15,774 bases of DNA from an uncultured Clostridia bacterium (lineage in GTDB: Bacteria; Bacillota; Clostridia; Acetivibrionales; CALMWN01). Positions 1 to 6,024 of the stretch are shown here, one piece after another. The notes under the pieces were generated by a model. That model saw nothing but the letters and a program-made list of their open reading frames with translations, made no database searches and was not told the DNA's origin. Each line of letters opens with the position of its first letter. The first letter of the stretch is position 1. The stretch covers positions 1 to 15,774 of the forward strand of contig CALMWN010000200.1 of assembly GCA_937873555.1 (NCBI GenBank), in the 5' to 3' direction. Both the position numbers and the translations under genes were made by a program.

Positions 1-1128
1 GAAGGAATCAGAACCCTTGCAGACTTCAGGTATAAAAAACATTACAAGGCAGAGCCGGGCGAGGACGGAGGGGCAGCGAACTGCTCGGGCCGCTATGGGG
101 AGGACTTGGTTATCAAAGTACCCCAGGGGACTGTAGTTAAGGAAGAAGAAACTGGACGTATACTGGCAGACCTGATTAAAGTGGGCCAGACGGCAGTTAT
201 CGCAAAGGGCGGCAAGGGTGGTGCAGGAAACCAGCATTTTGCCACTCCTACAAGACAGGTTCCGAATTTTGCAAAAAGCGGCGAGCCGGGAGAGGAAAGA
301 TGGGTAATGCTTGAATTGAAGCTGCTTGCTGATGTGGGGCTTATCGGCTACCCCAATGTCGGAAAATCAACGCTCCTTTCCATGGTTTCTGCAGCAAAGC
401 CCAAGATTGCAAACTATCATTTTACCACTATAGAGCCAAATCTCGGTGTTGTGAGGCTTGAAGAAGGCACCAGCTTTGTGATAGCTGATATACCTGGCCT
501 GATAGAAGGTGCTCATGAAGGCGTCGGACTTGGACATGAATTCCTAAAACATGTGGAAAGGACAAAGCTGCTGGTGCATGTGGTTGATGTATCAGGTCTG
601 GAAGGAAGGGACCCTGTTTCGGATTTTGATGTTATAAATGAAGAATTGCAGAAATATAATCCCGTACTTGCTTCAAAACCTCAGATAGTGGCTGCCAATA
701 AAACTGATATAACAGGGGCCGATGAGAACCTCAAGGCTTTCACGGGAAAAATGGAAGCCAGAGGCTACAGGGTATTTCCCATATCCGCAGCGACCAATAA
801 AGGCTTGAAGGAATTGATGTATCATGCTGCGGACAGGCTTAAGGAAATTCCGGATGCAGTATTGTTGGAAAAGCAGGATGATCAGGTAGTATATACGGCT
901 GAAGAGGAAAAACCTTTTGAGATACGTAAGGAAAATGACAAGTATGTAGTAGAAGGGAAATGGGTCAGGAAAATTGTAAACTCAACAAATTTTACCGATT
1001 ATGAATCCCTCCAGTATTTTCAGAGGTCAATAAAAAGTAAAGGTATAATAGATGCTCTTGAAGAGATGGGAATAAATGAGGGTGAAACAGTAAAAATGTA
1101 TGACATAGAGTTTGAATATGTCAGATGA
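1..1128 (+). CDS. obg: GTPase Obg/CgtA, 5' end cut by the window
   Basis: Obg is a P-loop GTPase that binds the 50S subunit and acts in late ribosome assembly and stress or sporulation signalling. The frame is open from base 1 and encodes 375 residues; the family is usually about 425, so roughly 50 N-terminal residues lie outside the window. Visible in order are the end of the glycine-rich Obg fold (TLADFRYKKHYKAEPGEDGG, then CSGRYGEDLV), the G1 loop GYPNVGKST near 346-372, the switch II motif DIPGLIEGA, the G4 motif NKTD and the G5 motif SAAT. A C-terminal OCT domain ends in EFEYVR. A TTG at 106 is internal to the Obg fold and is not the start. The next recognisable gene, yhbY, is the usual neighbour of obg in Firmicutes, which supports the identification. 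Confidence 0.97.
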   Translation, partial: EGIRTLADFRYKKHYKAEPGEDGGAANCSGRYGEDLVIKVPQGTVVKEEETGRILADLIKVGQTAVIAKGGKGGAGNQHFATPTRQVPNFAKSGEPGEERWVMLELKLLADVGLIGYPNVGKSTLLSMVSAAKPKIANYHFTTIEPNLGVVRLEEGTSFVIADIPGLIEGAHEGVGLGHEFLKHVERTKLLVHVVDVSGLEGRDPVSDFDVINEELQKYNPVLASKPQIVAANKTDITGADENLKAFTGKMEARGYRVFPISAATNKGLKELMYHAADRLKEIPDAVLLEKQDDQVVYTAEEEKPFEIRKENDKYVVEGKWVRKIVNSTNFTDYESLQYFQRSIKSKGIIDALEEMGINEGETVKMYDIEFEYVR

Positions 1129-1164
1129 AAACAGAGCCTTCATGTGGTGGAAACTTGCTTTAAC

Positions 1165-1210
1165 AGCTGCATAAAGAGGATAAAATCCTATGGACAAACT
1201 GTATGCAGCT
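1165..1210 (+). repeat. Inverted repeat spanning a putative SD and start codon
   Basis: AGCTGCATA at 1165-1173 is perfectly complementary to TATGCAGCT at 1202-1210. Nested inside is AGGAT (1177-1181) with ATCCT (1185-1189) and an AAA loop. The RNA hairpin would hold the AAGAGG ribosome binding site and the ATG at 1190 of the following micro-ORF. It could limit translation, or simply be a structured end of the obg transcript. A 9-bp stem in this much sequence can arise by chance. Confidence 0.35.
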
Positions 1211-1324
1211 ATTGTAAAATATAGTTGTAACATACTTGATAATGTAAGAACCTTTGACACGGAGGAATGTATTCTGTTCTACGAAGTACATAGGAGGAAA
1301 ACCCGGAAAGAGATTGAAGTTTGA
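1190..1324 (+). CDS. Possible 44-residue protein of unknown function
   Basis: An ATG at 1190 opens 44 codons ending in TGA at 1322-1324. The product starts MDKLYAAIVKYS and ends RRKTRKEIEV; it has a short hydrophobic start, two cysteines and a basic tail, and I recognise no family. AAGAGG about 10 nt upstream is a fair but not ideal ribosome binding site. The ORF starts 61 nt after the obg stop, and a GC-rich hairpin begins 6 nt after its own stop, which is the layout of a real last gene of a transcript. Against it: it is short, has no recognised homologue, and its start region can be buried in a hairpin. It accounts for much of the 326-base gap between obg and yhbY. Confidence 0.35.
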   Translation: MDKLYAAIVKYSCNILDNVRTFDTEECILFYEVHRRKTRKEIEV

Positions 1325-1330
1325 TATTTG

Positions 1331-1360
1331 GGGGTGGATACATAGGATTCCATCCCCTCT
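1331..1360 (+). terminator. Candidate terminator after obg and the micro-ORF
   Basis: GGGGTGGA (1331-1338) can pair with TCCA-T-CCCC (1349-1357), an 8-bp GC-rich stem with one bulged T and a 10-nt loop. It is followed by TCTTTCATATT, which is only a weak U-tract. The position between obg and yhbY, which has its own good ribosome binding site, fits a terminator or attenuator. Both the bulge and the poor U-run lower confidence. Confidence 0.4.
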
Positions 1361-1454
1361 TTCATATTGTTTAGATAGTTTACGATTTATGTCCAAGATA
1401 TCAGCTAAGATTAATCATAAATCATATAGATAATTGATGATAGGAGAATGAAGA

Positions 1455-1745
1455 ATGTTGACCGGTAAACAGCGCAGTTATTTAAGGAGCCTTGCAAATA
1501 CAGTCCAGCCTATTTTCCAGGTAGGAAAGGGTGGAGTTGGTGAAAACATGATAAAACAATTCAATGATGCTCTGGAGGCCAGAGAACTAGTAAAGGCAAC
1601 CGTGCTGAAAAATGCCCTGTCCGATACCAGGGAAATCTGTGAAGAAATCGCAAACCAGACCGGCGCAGAAATAGTACAGGTTATAGGCAGCAAATTTGTT
1701 CTGTACAGGGAATCCAGAGAAAACAGGGTCATAGAGCTGCCTTGA
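1455..1745 (+). CDS. yhbY: YhbY-family RNA-binding protein (CRM domain)
   Basis: This is a 96-residue protein made of a single CRS1-YhbY (CRM) domain. The family binds RNA and associates with pre-50S ribosomal particles in bacteria. The N-terminal MLTGKQRSYLRSLAN helix, the GKGG loop at residues 24-27, the central AREL(V)K segment and the C-terminal IVQVIGSKFVLYR strand are all typical, and the length is normal. AGGAG at 1442-1446 lies 8 nt before the ATG. In many Firmicutes yhbY follows obg and precedes nadD; here nadD does not follow, and the downstream DNA is non-coding and repeat-rich instead. Confidence 0.93.
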   Translation: MLTGKQRSYLRSLANTVQPIFQVGKGGVGENMIKQFNDALEARELVKATVLKNALSDTREICEEIANQTGAEIVQVIGSKFVLYRESRENRVIELP

Positions 1746-1767
1746 ACAGGCAGCCAGTGCCATTTCA

Positions 1768-1795
1768 CATAATTTATTTCTAGAAATAAATTATG
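1768..1795. repeat. Perfect 28-bp palindrome
   Basis: CATAATTTATTTCT is followed directly by its exact reverse complement AGAAATAAATTATG, with no spacer; the centre is CTAG. As RNA this gives a stem of 12 A-T-rich pairs with a 4-nt loop, starting 23 nt after the yhbY stop. There is no U-run after it on either strand, so it is not a standard intrinsic terminator. A dyad operator or a weak bidirectional terminator are both possible. Confidence 0.85.
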
Positions 1796-1814
1796 CTTTC
1801 GGCGAGTTTATAGT

Positions 1815-1906
1815 TAACCAAATTTAAAAGTGATTTTTGCAGCAATGAAATCACCCCTTTCACAGGTGATTTCCTATCTGGAAATCACTAAGTTTAAATT
1901 TGGTTA
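1815..1906. repeat. Nested inverted repeat of about 92 bp
   Basis: Three concentric dyads are visible. The outer arms TAACCAAATTTAAA (1815-1828) and TTTAAATTTGGTTA (1893-1906) match perfectly over 14 bp. The middle arms are AGTGATTT (1829-1836) and AAATCACT (1882-1889). The inner arms are GAAATCACC (1847-1855) and GGTGATTTC (1865-1873) around a 9-nt loop. Because the middle and inner arms share the same core, a second fold is possible: hairpins 1830-1854 and 1866-1888 on a shared outer stem. No transposase, clear target duplication or U-tract is visible. It could be a small MITE-like or palindromic intergenic repeat, or a leader RNA for the gene at 1938. Confidence 0.8.
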
Positions 1907-1937
1907 CCTTTAATCGGATGTGCTTGGGGGTGAGGTT

Positions 1938-2141
1938 ATGGTTTTTAAAAGCTTAATTGCGGCAGGTGTTATAATATTGGCTTTGCTGGCATCCTCGTGC
2001 GGTTAAGGCACAACTGACGGCTTCAATCCGGAAAAATACAGGGAGAAAGCAAGAGAAACGCGAAAAGAAGGAAGTATCACTCCTGAAAAGAGAAATGAAA
2101 TGCTAAAGAGTATATTTCCAAATTACAAGAAAAAGGAATGA
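1938..2141 (+). pseudogene. Small lipoprotein gene broken by an in-frame TAA
   Basis: An ATG at 1938, preceded by GGGGGTGAGG, starts a typical lipoprotein signal peptide of 22 codons: MVFK, a hydrophobic core SLIAAGVIILALLAS, then SCG with the lipobox cysteine at residue 21. The next codon is TAA (2004-2006). The same frame then stays open for 44 more codons, a hydrophilic, Lys/Glu-rich tail beginning GTTDGFNPEKYREK, ending in TGA at 2139-2141. With one base changed it would be an intact 66-residue lipoprotein. No start codon near 2007 would let the tail be made alone. Most likely this is a nonsense mutation or a sequence error; less likely, the 22-residue peptide is itself the product. Family not recognised. 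Confidence 0.6.
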
Positions 2142-2275
2142 ACCATTAATAAAAAGCACTAAATCATCAAGAATAAAGGGCATGCAATGAAAATATAATT
2201 TTATATGGCACCAGTGTATTTATTTGATCAACGGCCTTGTGTACGATTTGTCCCCAGTTTTCCGGAGGGAGAAGA

Positions 2276-2596
2276 ATGAGCAGTTTTAATGACCTTAACA
2301 TTACGCCTGATGAAAAAGACCTGAAAGGTGAATGCCTGGAATTGATAAAAAAAATTGAAGAAGCATATAAAATATATAAAATCAGCGAAATGTTTCTACG
2401 TGATGTTTCAGATGACTATGGCAAGCAGAAAATAGCAAAGCTCCGCCTTGATTTTGCCAGCCACCGGCTTAATCACCTATTGGAGGAGGCCAGGGATAAA
2501 GGGATAGGAATAAACGATATTGAAATCATGAAAAATTTCTTTAACAGTGGTATTTGGACAGCTACAGACTGCCAGTATATCCAGAAAGATGACTGA
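2276..2596 (+). CDS. Small DUF2508/YaaL-like protein
   Basis: A 106-residue, mostly helical, soluble protein of unknown function. The pattern ELIKKIEEAYKIYKISEMF, then a middle helix, then LNHLLEEARDKGIG resembles the DUF2508 (YaaL) family, small Firmicute proteins with two helices and an ALLxxAKxxGI-like end. This assignment is by eye, and the protein is longer than usual for the family. The start at 2276 (MSSFNDLNIT) is preferred over an upstream ATG at 2237 because GGAGG at 2264-2268 sits 7 nt before it and the upstream extension is cysteine-rich and unlike the rest. It converges on the minus-strand gene at 2604, with only 7 nt between the two stops and no clear terminator. Confidence 0.75.
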   Translation: MSSFNDLNITPDEKDLKGECLELIKKIEEAYKIYKISEMFLRDVSDDYGKQKIAKLRLDFASHRLNHLLEEARDKGIGINDIEIMKNFFNSGIWTATDCQYIQKDD

Positions 2597-2603
2597 ATAA
2601 AAA

Positions 2604-3140
2604 TTATTCCCTGATTTTGGTAAGACTCTCGATAATTTCGGCGTAAATGGCCTGGGAATGTTTCTTCCAGTTTTCACAGATCGTCCGTGCGTCATTCCTG
2701 GTACCCACCATTACTTTCAGATCTATAAGTGAGAAGTTATCTTCATGCACTCCGCAAGAAATAATGTATTCGTTTTCACTTTCAGGAGTGAAGTCGGCTG
2801 TTATCAATGTTTCATTTTTAATGTTTTTTCTCAGTAGTATAATGGCATTATCTATCCTGGATTTGATTCCCGCAGGAACGATATCAAGAAAATAATCCAA
2901 TGTCTGTCTACCACCTGTAGTTATGCTGTATATGGTTTTTCCGTCCGTCTGGCTTGATGAGAGGAAATTGCTTTCACAAAGCTCATTTAGGTATTGCTGC
3001 AGGAAGAAATAATTCATGAATTTATTTTCCAGAACTATTTTTGTAACTTGCGGATTGCTGACCGGCATATTCAGTTTTTCTATAAGGTAAAGGAGTATTA
3101 CCTTGTTTTCAGCAAGCTCCCTTGTGCTGCCCGAACTCAT
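2604..3140 (-). CDS. DUF4364 family protein, winged-helix regulator-like
   Basis: A 178-residue protein of the DUF4364 family, which is common in Clostridia and believed to be a PadR/winged-helix type DNA-binding protein; no target is known. The N-terminal half has the family pattern: ELAENKVILLYLIEKLNMPV, then NPQVTKIVLENKFMNYFFLQ, then LNELCESNFL and a YSITTGGRQTLDYF wing. The C-terminal half is a mixed alpha/beta domain that may bind a ligand or form the dimer. The start at 3140 (MSSGSTREL) is chosen because GGAGG lies 5 nt upstream on the minus strand; a longer frame from 3200 would overlap the -10 box. It is divergent from the KduD-like gene, so autoregulation or control of that neighbour is possible but only inferred. 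Confidence 0.88.
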   Translation of the reverse strand: MSSGSTRELAENKVILLYLIEKLNMPVSNPQVTKIVLENKFMNYFFLQQYLNELCESNFLSSSQTDGKTIYSITTGGRQTLDYFLDIVPAGIKSRIDNAIILLRKNIKNETLITADFTPESENEYIISCGVHEDNFSLIDLKVMVGTRNDARTICENWKKHSQAIYAEIIESLTKIRE

Positions 3141-3170
3141 TTTAACCTCCGGTGCCAATGCATTTTTTAT

Positions 3171-3199
3171 ATTATAACACATATGACTGAGGTGTTCCA
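3171..3199 (-). promoter_or_regulatory. Putative sigma-A promoter of the DUF4364 gene
   Basis: Read on the minus strand there is a perfect TATAAT (3176-3171) with an extended TG motif just before it (TGT, 3179-3177). The -35 at 17 bp, TGGAAC (3199-3194), is poor, as often seen with extended -10 promoters. A start near 3164 would leave a leader of about 25 nt that contains the GGAGG site. Confidence 0.55.
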
Positions 3200-3301
3200 T
3201 ATTACCCGCAGATGTAGAGGGGTCTATAATCAGTAAAGCTGTATTTTTTTAGCATTACAGAACATAAGTTTATATTGACTCAATCCTGCAGATGTCGATT
3301 G

Positions 3302-3330
3302 TTGACATTGCATGAAGTTTAATTTATGCT
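3302..3330 (+). promoter_or_regulatory. Putative sigma-A promoter of the KduD-like gene
   Basis: TTGACA (3302-3307, consensus) is followed after exactly 17 bp by TATGCT (3325-3330, four of six matches). Transcription would start near 3337, about 35 nt before the ATG at 3373. A second TTGACA at 3341-3346 has no matching -10. The divergent spacer also holds the octamer GCAGATGT twice, at 3208 and 3288, which may be chance. Confidence 0.6.
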
Positions 3331-3372
3331 TAAATTGATTTTGACAAAATACTTGTTGAGGATGTGGAATTG

Positions 3373-4128
3373 ATGAGCCTTTTTGACTTGAACGGAAATG
3401 TAGCCGTCGTCACCGGAGCTTCCAGAGGGCTTGGACAAGCCATGGCCATAGCCCTTGCCGAGCATGGTGCCGACATTGCTCTTGTCCAACGCACTAACAA
3501 GGACACTGCTACAAAAAATGCGGTTCTGCAGTTGGGAAGAAGATGTGAAATAATACTTTGCGACCTTGACGATAATGAACAGGTCAAAAATATCATGCCG
3601 GAGGTTGACAGGCTCTTCGGGCATGTAGAAATTCTCGTAAACAATGCCGGCATTCAGCGCCGTTCACCTGCAGTCGATTTTCCCGAAGACGATTGGGATG
3701 ATGTTTTGAATGTAAACCTGAAATCCGTTTTTCTGCTGTGCCAGCAGGCTGGGAAGAGGATGCTGCCAAAGGGTTACGGGAAAATCATAAACATTTCTTC
3801 CCTGATGGTGTTCCAGGGGGGCATAACAGTACCGGCATATGCTGCTGCAAAGGGCGGCGTGGGTCAGCTTACCAAGGCATTGTCGAATGAGTGGGCAGCA
3901 CATGGCGTGAATGTCAATTCAATAGCTCCGGGTTACATGGCGACAGATATGAATGAAGCCCTAATGAAAAATGAAGTGCGCAGCAGACAGATTATGGAAC
4001 GCATACCTGCCGGACGCTGGGGAAAGCCTGAGGATATGAAGGGGGCTGTAGTTTTCCTGGCATCCCATGCTTCAGACTATGTAAACGGACATGTGCTGGT
4101 TGTGGATGGAGGCTGGATGGGCAGGTAA
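3373..4128 (+). CDS. KduD-like short-chain dehydrogenase/reductase
   Basis: A 251-residue classical SDR, a cytosolic NAD(P)-dependent oxidoreductase. Visible are the TGASRGLG cofactor loop (14-21), NNAG (90-93), Asn115, Ser143 and the Tyr156-x3-Lys160 pair. The C-terminal half (NEWAAHGVNVNSIAPGYMAT, then IPAGRWGKPED, then HASDYVNGHVLVVDGGW) is strikingly close to E. coli KduD, 2-dehydro-3-deoxy-D-gluconate 5-dehydrogenase, so an acidic-sugar or ketogluconate substrate is likely; gluconate 5-dehydrogenase is the main alternative. No other pectin/uronate gene is visible in the window. The ATG at 3373 is preferred over a GTG at 3364, since GAGG at 3358-3361 is too close to the latter. It probably starts a transcript that runs into the next two genes, as no terminator is seen. 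Confidence 0.9.
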   Translation: MSLFDLNGNVAVVTGASRGLGQAMAIALAEHGADIALVQRTNKDTATKNAVLQLGRRCEIILCDLDDNEQVKNIMPEVDRLFGHVEILVNNAGIQRRSPAVDFPEDDWDDVLNVNLKSVFLLCQQAGKRMLPKGYGKIINISSLMVFQGGITVPAYAAAKGGVGQLTKALSNEWAAHGVNVNSIAPGYMATDMNEALMKNEVRSRQIMERIPAGRWGKPEDMKGAVVFLASHASDYVNGHVLVVDGGWMGR

Positions 4129-4199
4129 TAATGCCTCTGAAGTAGAATTAAAGTTTGAAGGCAATACTAAAGTTATTAAACAATACATAGAGGTGTTCT

Positions 4200-4901
4200 G
4201 TGGAATTTTTGGAAGAATTTCAAAACCGGCTGAAGGAATGGGGTGCTACTTTTGTAGGTTTTTCAAAGGTGCATGACAAGCTCTCTCCAGGTCTGAAGCC
4301 GGTCGGAAACGCAGTGACAATAGGCATAAGGCTGTCAGATTTTATTATCGACCAGATAGACAGCTTCCCCACCTATGCGTATTTTCACCATTACAGGACA
4401 GTAAACGCTCTGATTGACCACATCACCCTGAGAGGACTGCTGTTTTTACAGGATAATGGGTACAAGGCTATGGCTGTGGCAGCGTCGCAAACGGTAAATG
4501 ATACGGAGGATAAATACTGCGGCATATTCCCGCATAAGACTGCAGCCGTTACTGCCGGTCTGGGGTGGATAGGCAGGAACGGACTTTTTATCAGTAATGA
4601 ATACGGCCCAAGGGTGAGGTTGGGGACCATCCTGACAGATATGGAACTTCCGGCCGGGGAAAATATGGTGAAAGACTCCTGCGGAAGCTGCAGGAAGTGT
4701 GTTGAAGCCTGTCCTGCGATGGCATTAACAGGCAACTGCTGGGAAGCCGGTTGTGACAGGAGCAGGGTGGTTGATGCAAAGGCATGCAGCGATTATATGA
4801 ATTCCAAGTTCAAACATATAGGCAGGGGCTCTGTTTGCGGAATATGCATCAGGGTCTGCCCCCAGGGTGAAAAGAGGGGCAGAGGGCAGGGAAAAGAATA
4901 A
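4200..4901 (+). CDS. QueG-like double [4Fe-4S] cluster protein
   Basis: A 233-residue relative of epoxyqueuosine reductase QueG, the cobalamin-dependent enzyme of the last step of queuosine synthesis in tRNA. Residues 116-149 (AVTAGLGWIGRNGLFI, then LGTILTDMEL) match the QueG core. Two cluster motifs follow: CGSCRKCVEACP (161-172) and CGICIRVCP (213-221), with Cys180, 185 and 196 between. The C-terminal HEAT-repeat tRNA-binding part of full QueG is absent; the protein ends 12 residues after the second motif. The usual D-T-x-P segment before the AGLGWIG motif reads IFPHKT here, so a key Asp may be missing. It may therefore be a paralogue with another substrate. It starts at GTG, with AGAGG 6 nt upstream and a 71-nt gap from the SDR gene. 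Confidence 0.85.
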   Translation: MEFLEEFQNRLKEWGATFVGFSKVHDKLSPGLKPVGNAVTIGIRLSDFIIDQIDSFPTYAYFHHYRTVNALIDHITLRGLLFLQDNGYKAMAVAASQTVNDTEDKYCGIFPHKTAAVTAGLGWIGRNGLFISNEYGPRVRLGTILTDMELPAGENMVKDSCGSCRKCVEACPAMALTGNCWEAGCDRSRVVDAKACSDYMNSKFKHIGRGSVCGICIRVCPQGEKRGRGQGKE

Positions 4902-5014
4902 GCTGAAGAAAAATGCCAATTGAAGTAAAGAACAATTCAAAGTTAAAGAATAATTCCAGGTTAGAGCATAAGTTAAAGTTAAGATAAAATAATCATTTTT
5001 GAGAGGTAAGGAAA

Positions 5015-5668
5015 ATGTCCAGGGGAACAAACAAAGCTGTTCTATTTGATATGGATGGAGTACTGGTGGATTCTGAACCTGTAATAGAAGCCGCTGCAAT
5101 CGCCGGTTTGAAGGAATATGGGGTTGATGCAAAACCCGAAGACTTTATGCCCTTTGTAGGAACCGGAGAAGACAGATATATAGGCGGAGTCGCTGAAAAA
5201 TACGGTGTCAAATACAAACTTGAAATGAAGGCACGGGTTTACCAGATCTATCTTGATATAGTACAGTCAAAACTCAAGGTTTATGAAGGTGTTGTTGAGC
5301 TGCTTTCGAAGCTGAAGGCTGAAGGCTGGAAGCTGGCTCTGGCCAGCAGTGCGGACAGGATAAAGATCGAGGCCAACCTCAAGGTGGCGGGCATACCAGT
5401 GTCTGTCTTTTCAGCTGTAATCAGCGGGGAAGATGTGGTCAACAAAAAGCCTTCACCTGATATCTACCTGAAGGCCGCAGATAAGACCGGTACGGCACCG
5501 GCTGATTGCTTTGTGGTGGAGGATGCCCTGAACGGAATTGCAGCGGCGAAAGCTGCGGGAATGAAATGCATAGCCATTGCTTCCACATTTGCGGAAGATT
5601 TACTGGAAAAGGAGCAGCCGGATTTTATATGTAAAAAGGTAACGGATGTTTATATGATACTTAAATAA
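5015..5668 (+). CDS. HAD-superfamily phosphatase / beta-phosphoglucomutase-like
   Basis: A 217-residue HAD subfamily IA hydrolase with a helical cap (about residues 20-85). All four motifs are present: nucleophile Asp12 and acid/base Asp14 in FDMDGVLVDSE, Ser111/112 in LALASSADR, Lys145 in KKPSPDIY, and the metal-binding acids in VVEDALNGIAAAKAAGM (167-183). The overall form fits small sugar-phosphate phosphatases or beta-phosphoglucomutase-like enzymes; the substrate cannot be told from the sequence. GAGAGG lies 8 nt before the ATG. It follows the QueG-like gene after 113 nt of A-rich DNA containing several AGTTAAAG-like repeats. No terminator is evident after it, so it might read toward the B12 leader. 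Confidence 0.92.
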   Translation: MSRGTNKAVLFDMDGVLVDSEPVIEAAAIAGLKEYGVDAKPEDFMPFVGTGEDRYIGGVAEKYGVKYKLEMKARVYQIYLDIVQSKLKVYEGVVELLSKLKAEGWKLALASSADRIKIEANLKVAGIPVSVFSAVISGEDVVNKKPSPDIYLKAADKTGTAPADCFVVEDALNGIAAAKAAGMKCIAIASTFAEDLLEKEQPDFICKKVTDVYMILK

Positions 5669-5715
5669 TCGCATACTGATCCATATATATAATGAAAGAA
5701 TTCGCTTGAATTTTA

Positions 5716-5744
5716 TAGACACTTTAAATATATAGTGATAAAAT
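5716..5744 (+). promoter_or_regulatory. Putative promoter of the cobalamin operon
   Basis: TAGACA (5716-5721) and TAAAAT (5739-5744) are each one base from consensus and exactly 17 bp apart. The start would be near 5751, giving a leader of about 330 nt that contains the whole riboswitch and terminator. Confidence 0.7.
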
Positions 5745-5751
5745 TTTTATT

Positions 5752-5777
5752 ATAAGATTAAGAAATTTTAGTCTTAT
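5752..5777 (+). other. Hairpin at the likely 5' end of the B12 leader
   Basis: ATAAGATTA (5752-5760) pairs with TAGTCTTAT (5769-5777), 9 bp including one G-U, loop AGAAATTT. It sits right at the predicted transcript start, where it could protect the leader from 5' degradation. It has no U-run after it, so it is a poor terminator for the gene upstream. Confidence 0.45.
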
Positions 5778-5804
5778 CAAACAAGGAATATAAGTTAATA
5801 TCTA

Positions 5805-5962
5805 GTTATAAGTGTCCGGTGCGCTGCACCGGCAAGAGGGAAATGGGTGAAAAACCCATGCGGTCCCGCCGCTGTAAAGGGGAGGAATCCTACATAGTGC
5901 CACTGGTTGACCGGGAAGGCGTAGGAGGACTGAGAACCTAAGCCAGAAGACCTGCTTATGAC
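5805..5962 (+). promoter_or_regulatory. Cobalamin (B12) riboswitch aptamer
   Basis: The conserved core is plain: GGGAAATGGGTGAAAAACCC (from 5838), then GCGGTCCCGCCGCTGTAA (to 5877), and the B12 box AGCCAGAAGACCTGC at 5941-5955. Closing helix P1 is GTTATAAG (5805-5812) with CTTATGAC (5955-5962), with one G-U. A 7-bp stem CCGGTGC/GCACCGG follows at 5816-5832, and a side arm closed by CCTAC/GTAGG lies between the core and the box. The size and extra arm fit the long AdoCbl type of riboswitch. Binding of cobalamin is expected to turn the operon off. Downstream, TGATCTTC (5963-5970) can pair around GAAGAATGATCA (5993-6004), which fits the ligand-bound accessory arm. Confidence 0.95.
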
Positions 5963-6024
5963 TGATCTTCAAGTTACCTGCGAGAGATGGGGAAGAATGA
6001 TCATACTGCAATCTGTGGATTTCA

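Noticed and set aside
2190..2200. TATAAT before the DUF2508-like gene as a promoter
   Set aside because: No acceptable -35 at 16-18 bp and no extended TG; could be real but is not supported.
2237..2275. Upstream ATG extending the DUF2508-like protein by 13 residues
   Set aside because: No SD before it, cysteine-rich extension, and a near-perfect GGAGG placed 7 nt before the ATG at 2276.
3141..3200. 20-residue N-terminal extension of the DUF4364 protein
   Set aside because: It would overlap the extended -10 box; GGAGG 5 nt before the start at 3140 decides the shorter form.
3341..3372. Second TTGACA as a promoter for the KduD-like gene
   Set aside because: No -10-like hexamer lies 16-18 bp downstream, and the start would fall inside the coding region.
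4902..5000. AGTTAAAG-like short repeats before the HAD gene
   Set aside because: Imperfect and A-rich; no regular period or dyad strong enough to call a repeat array.
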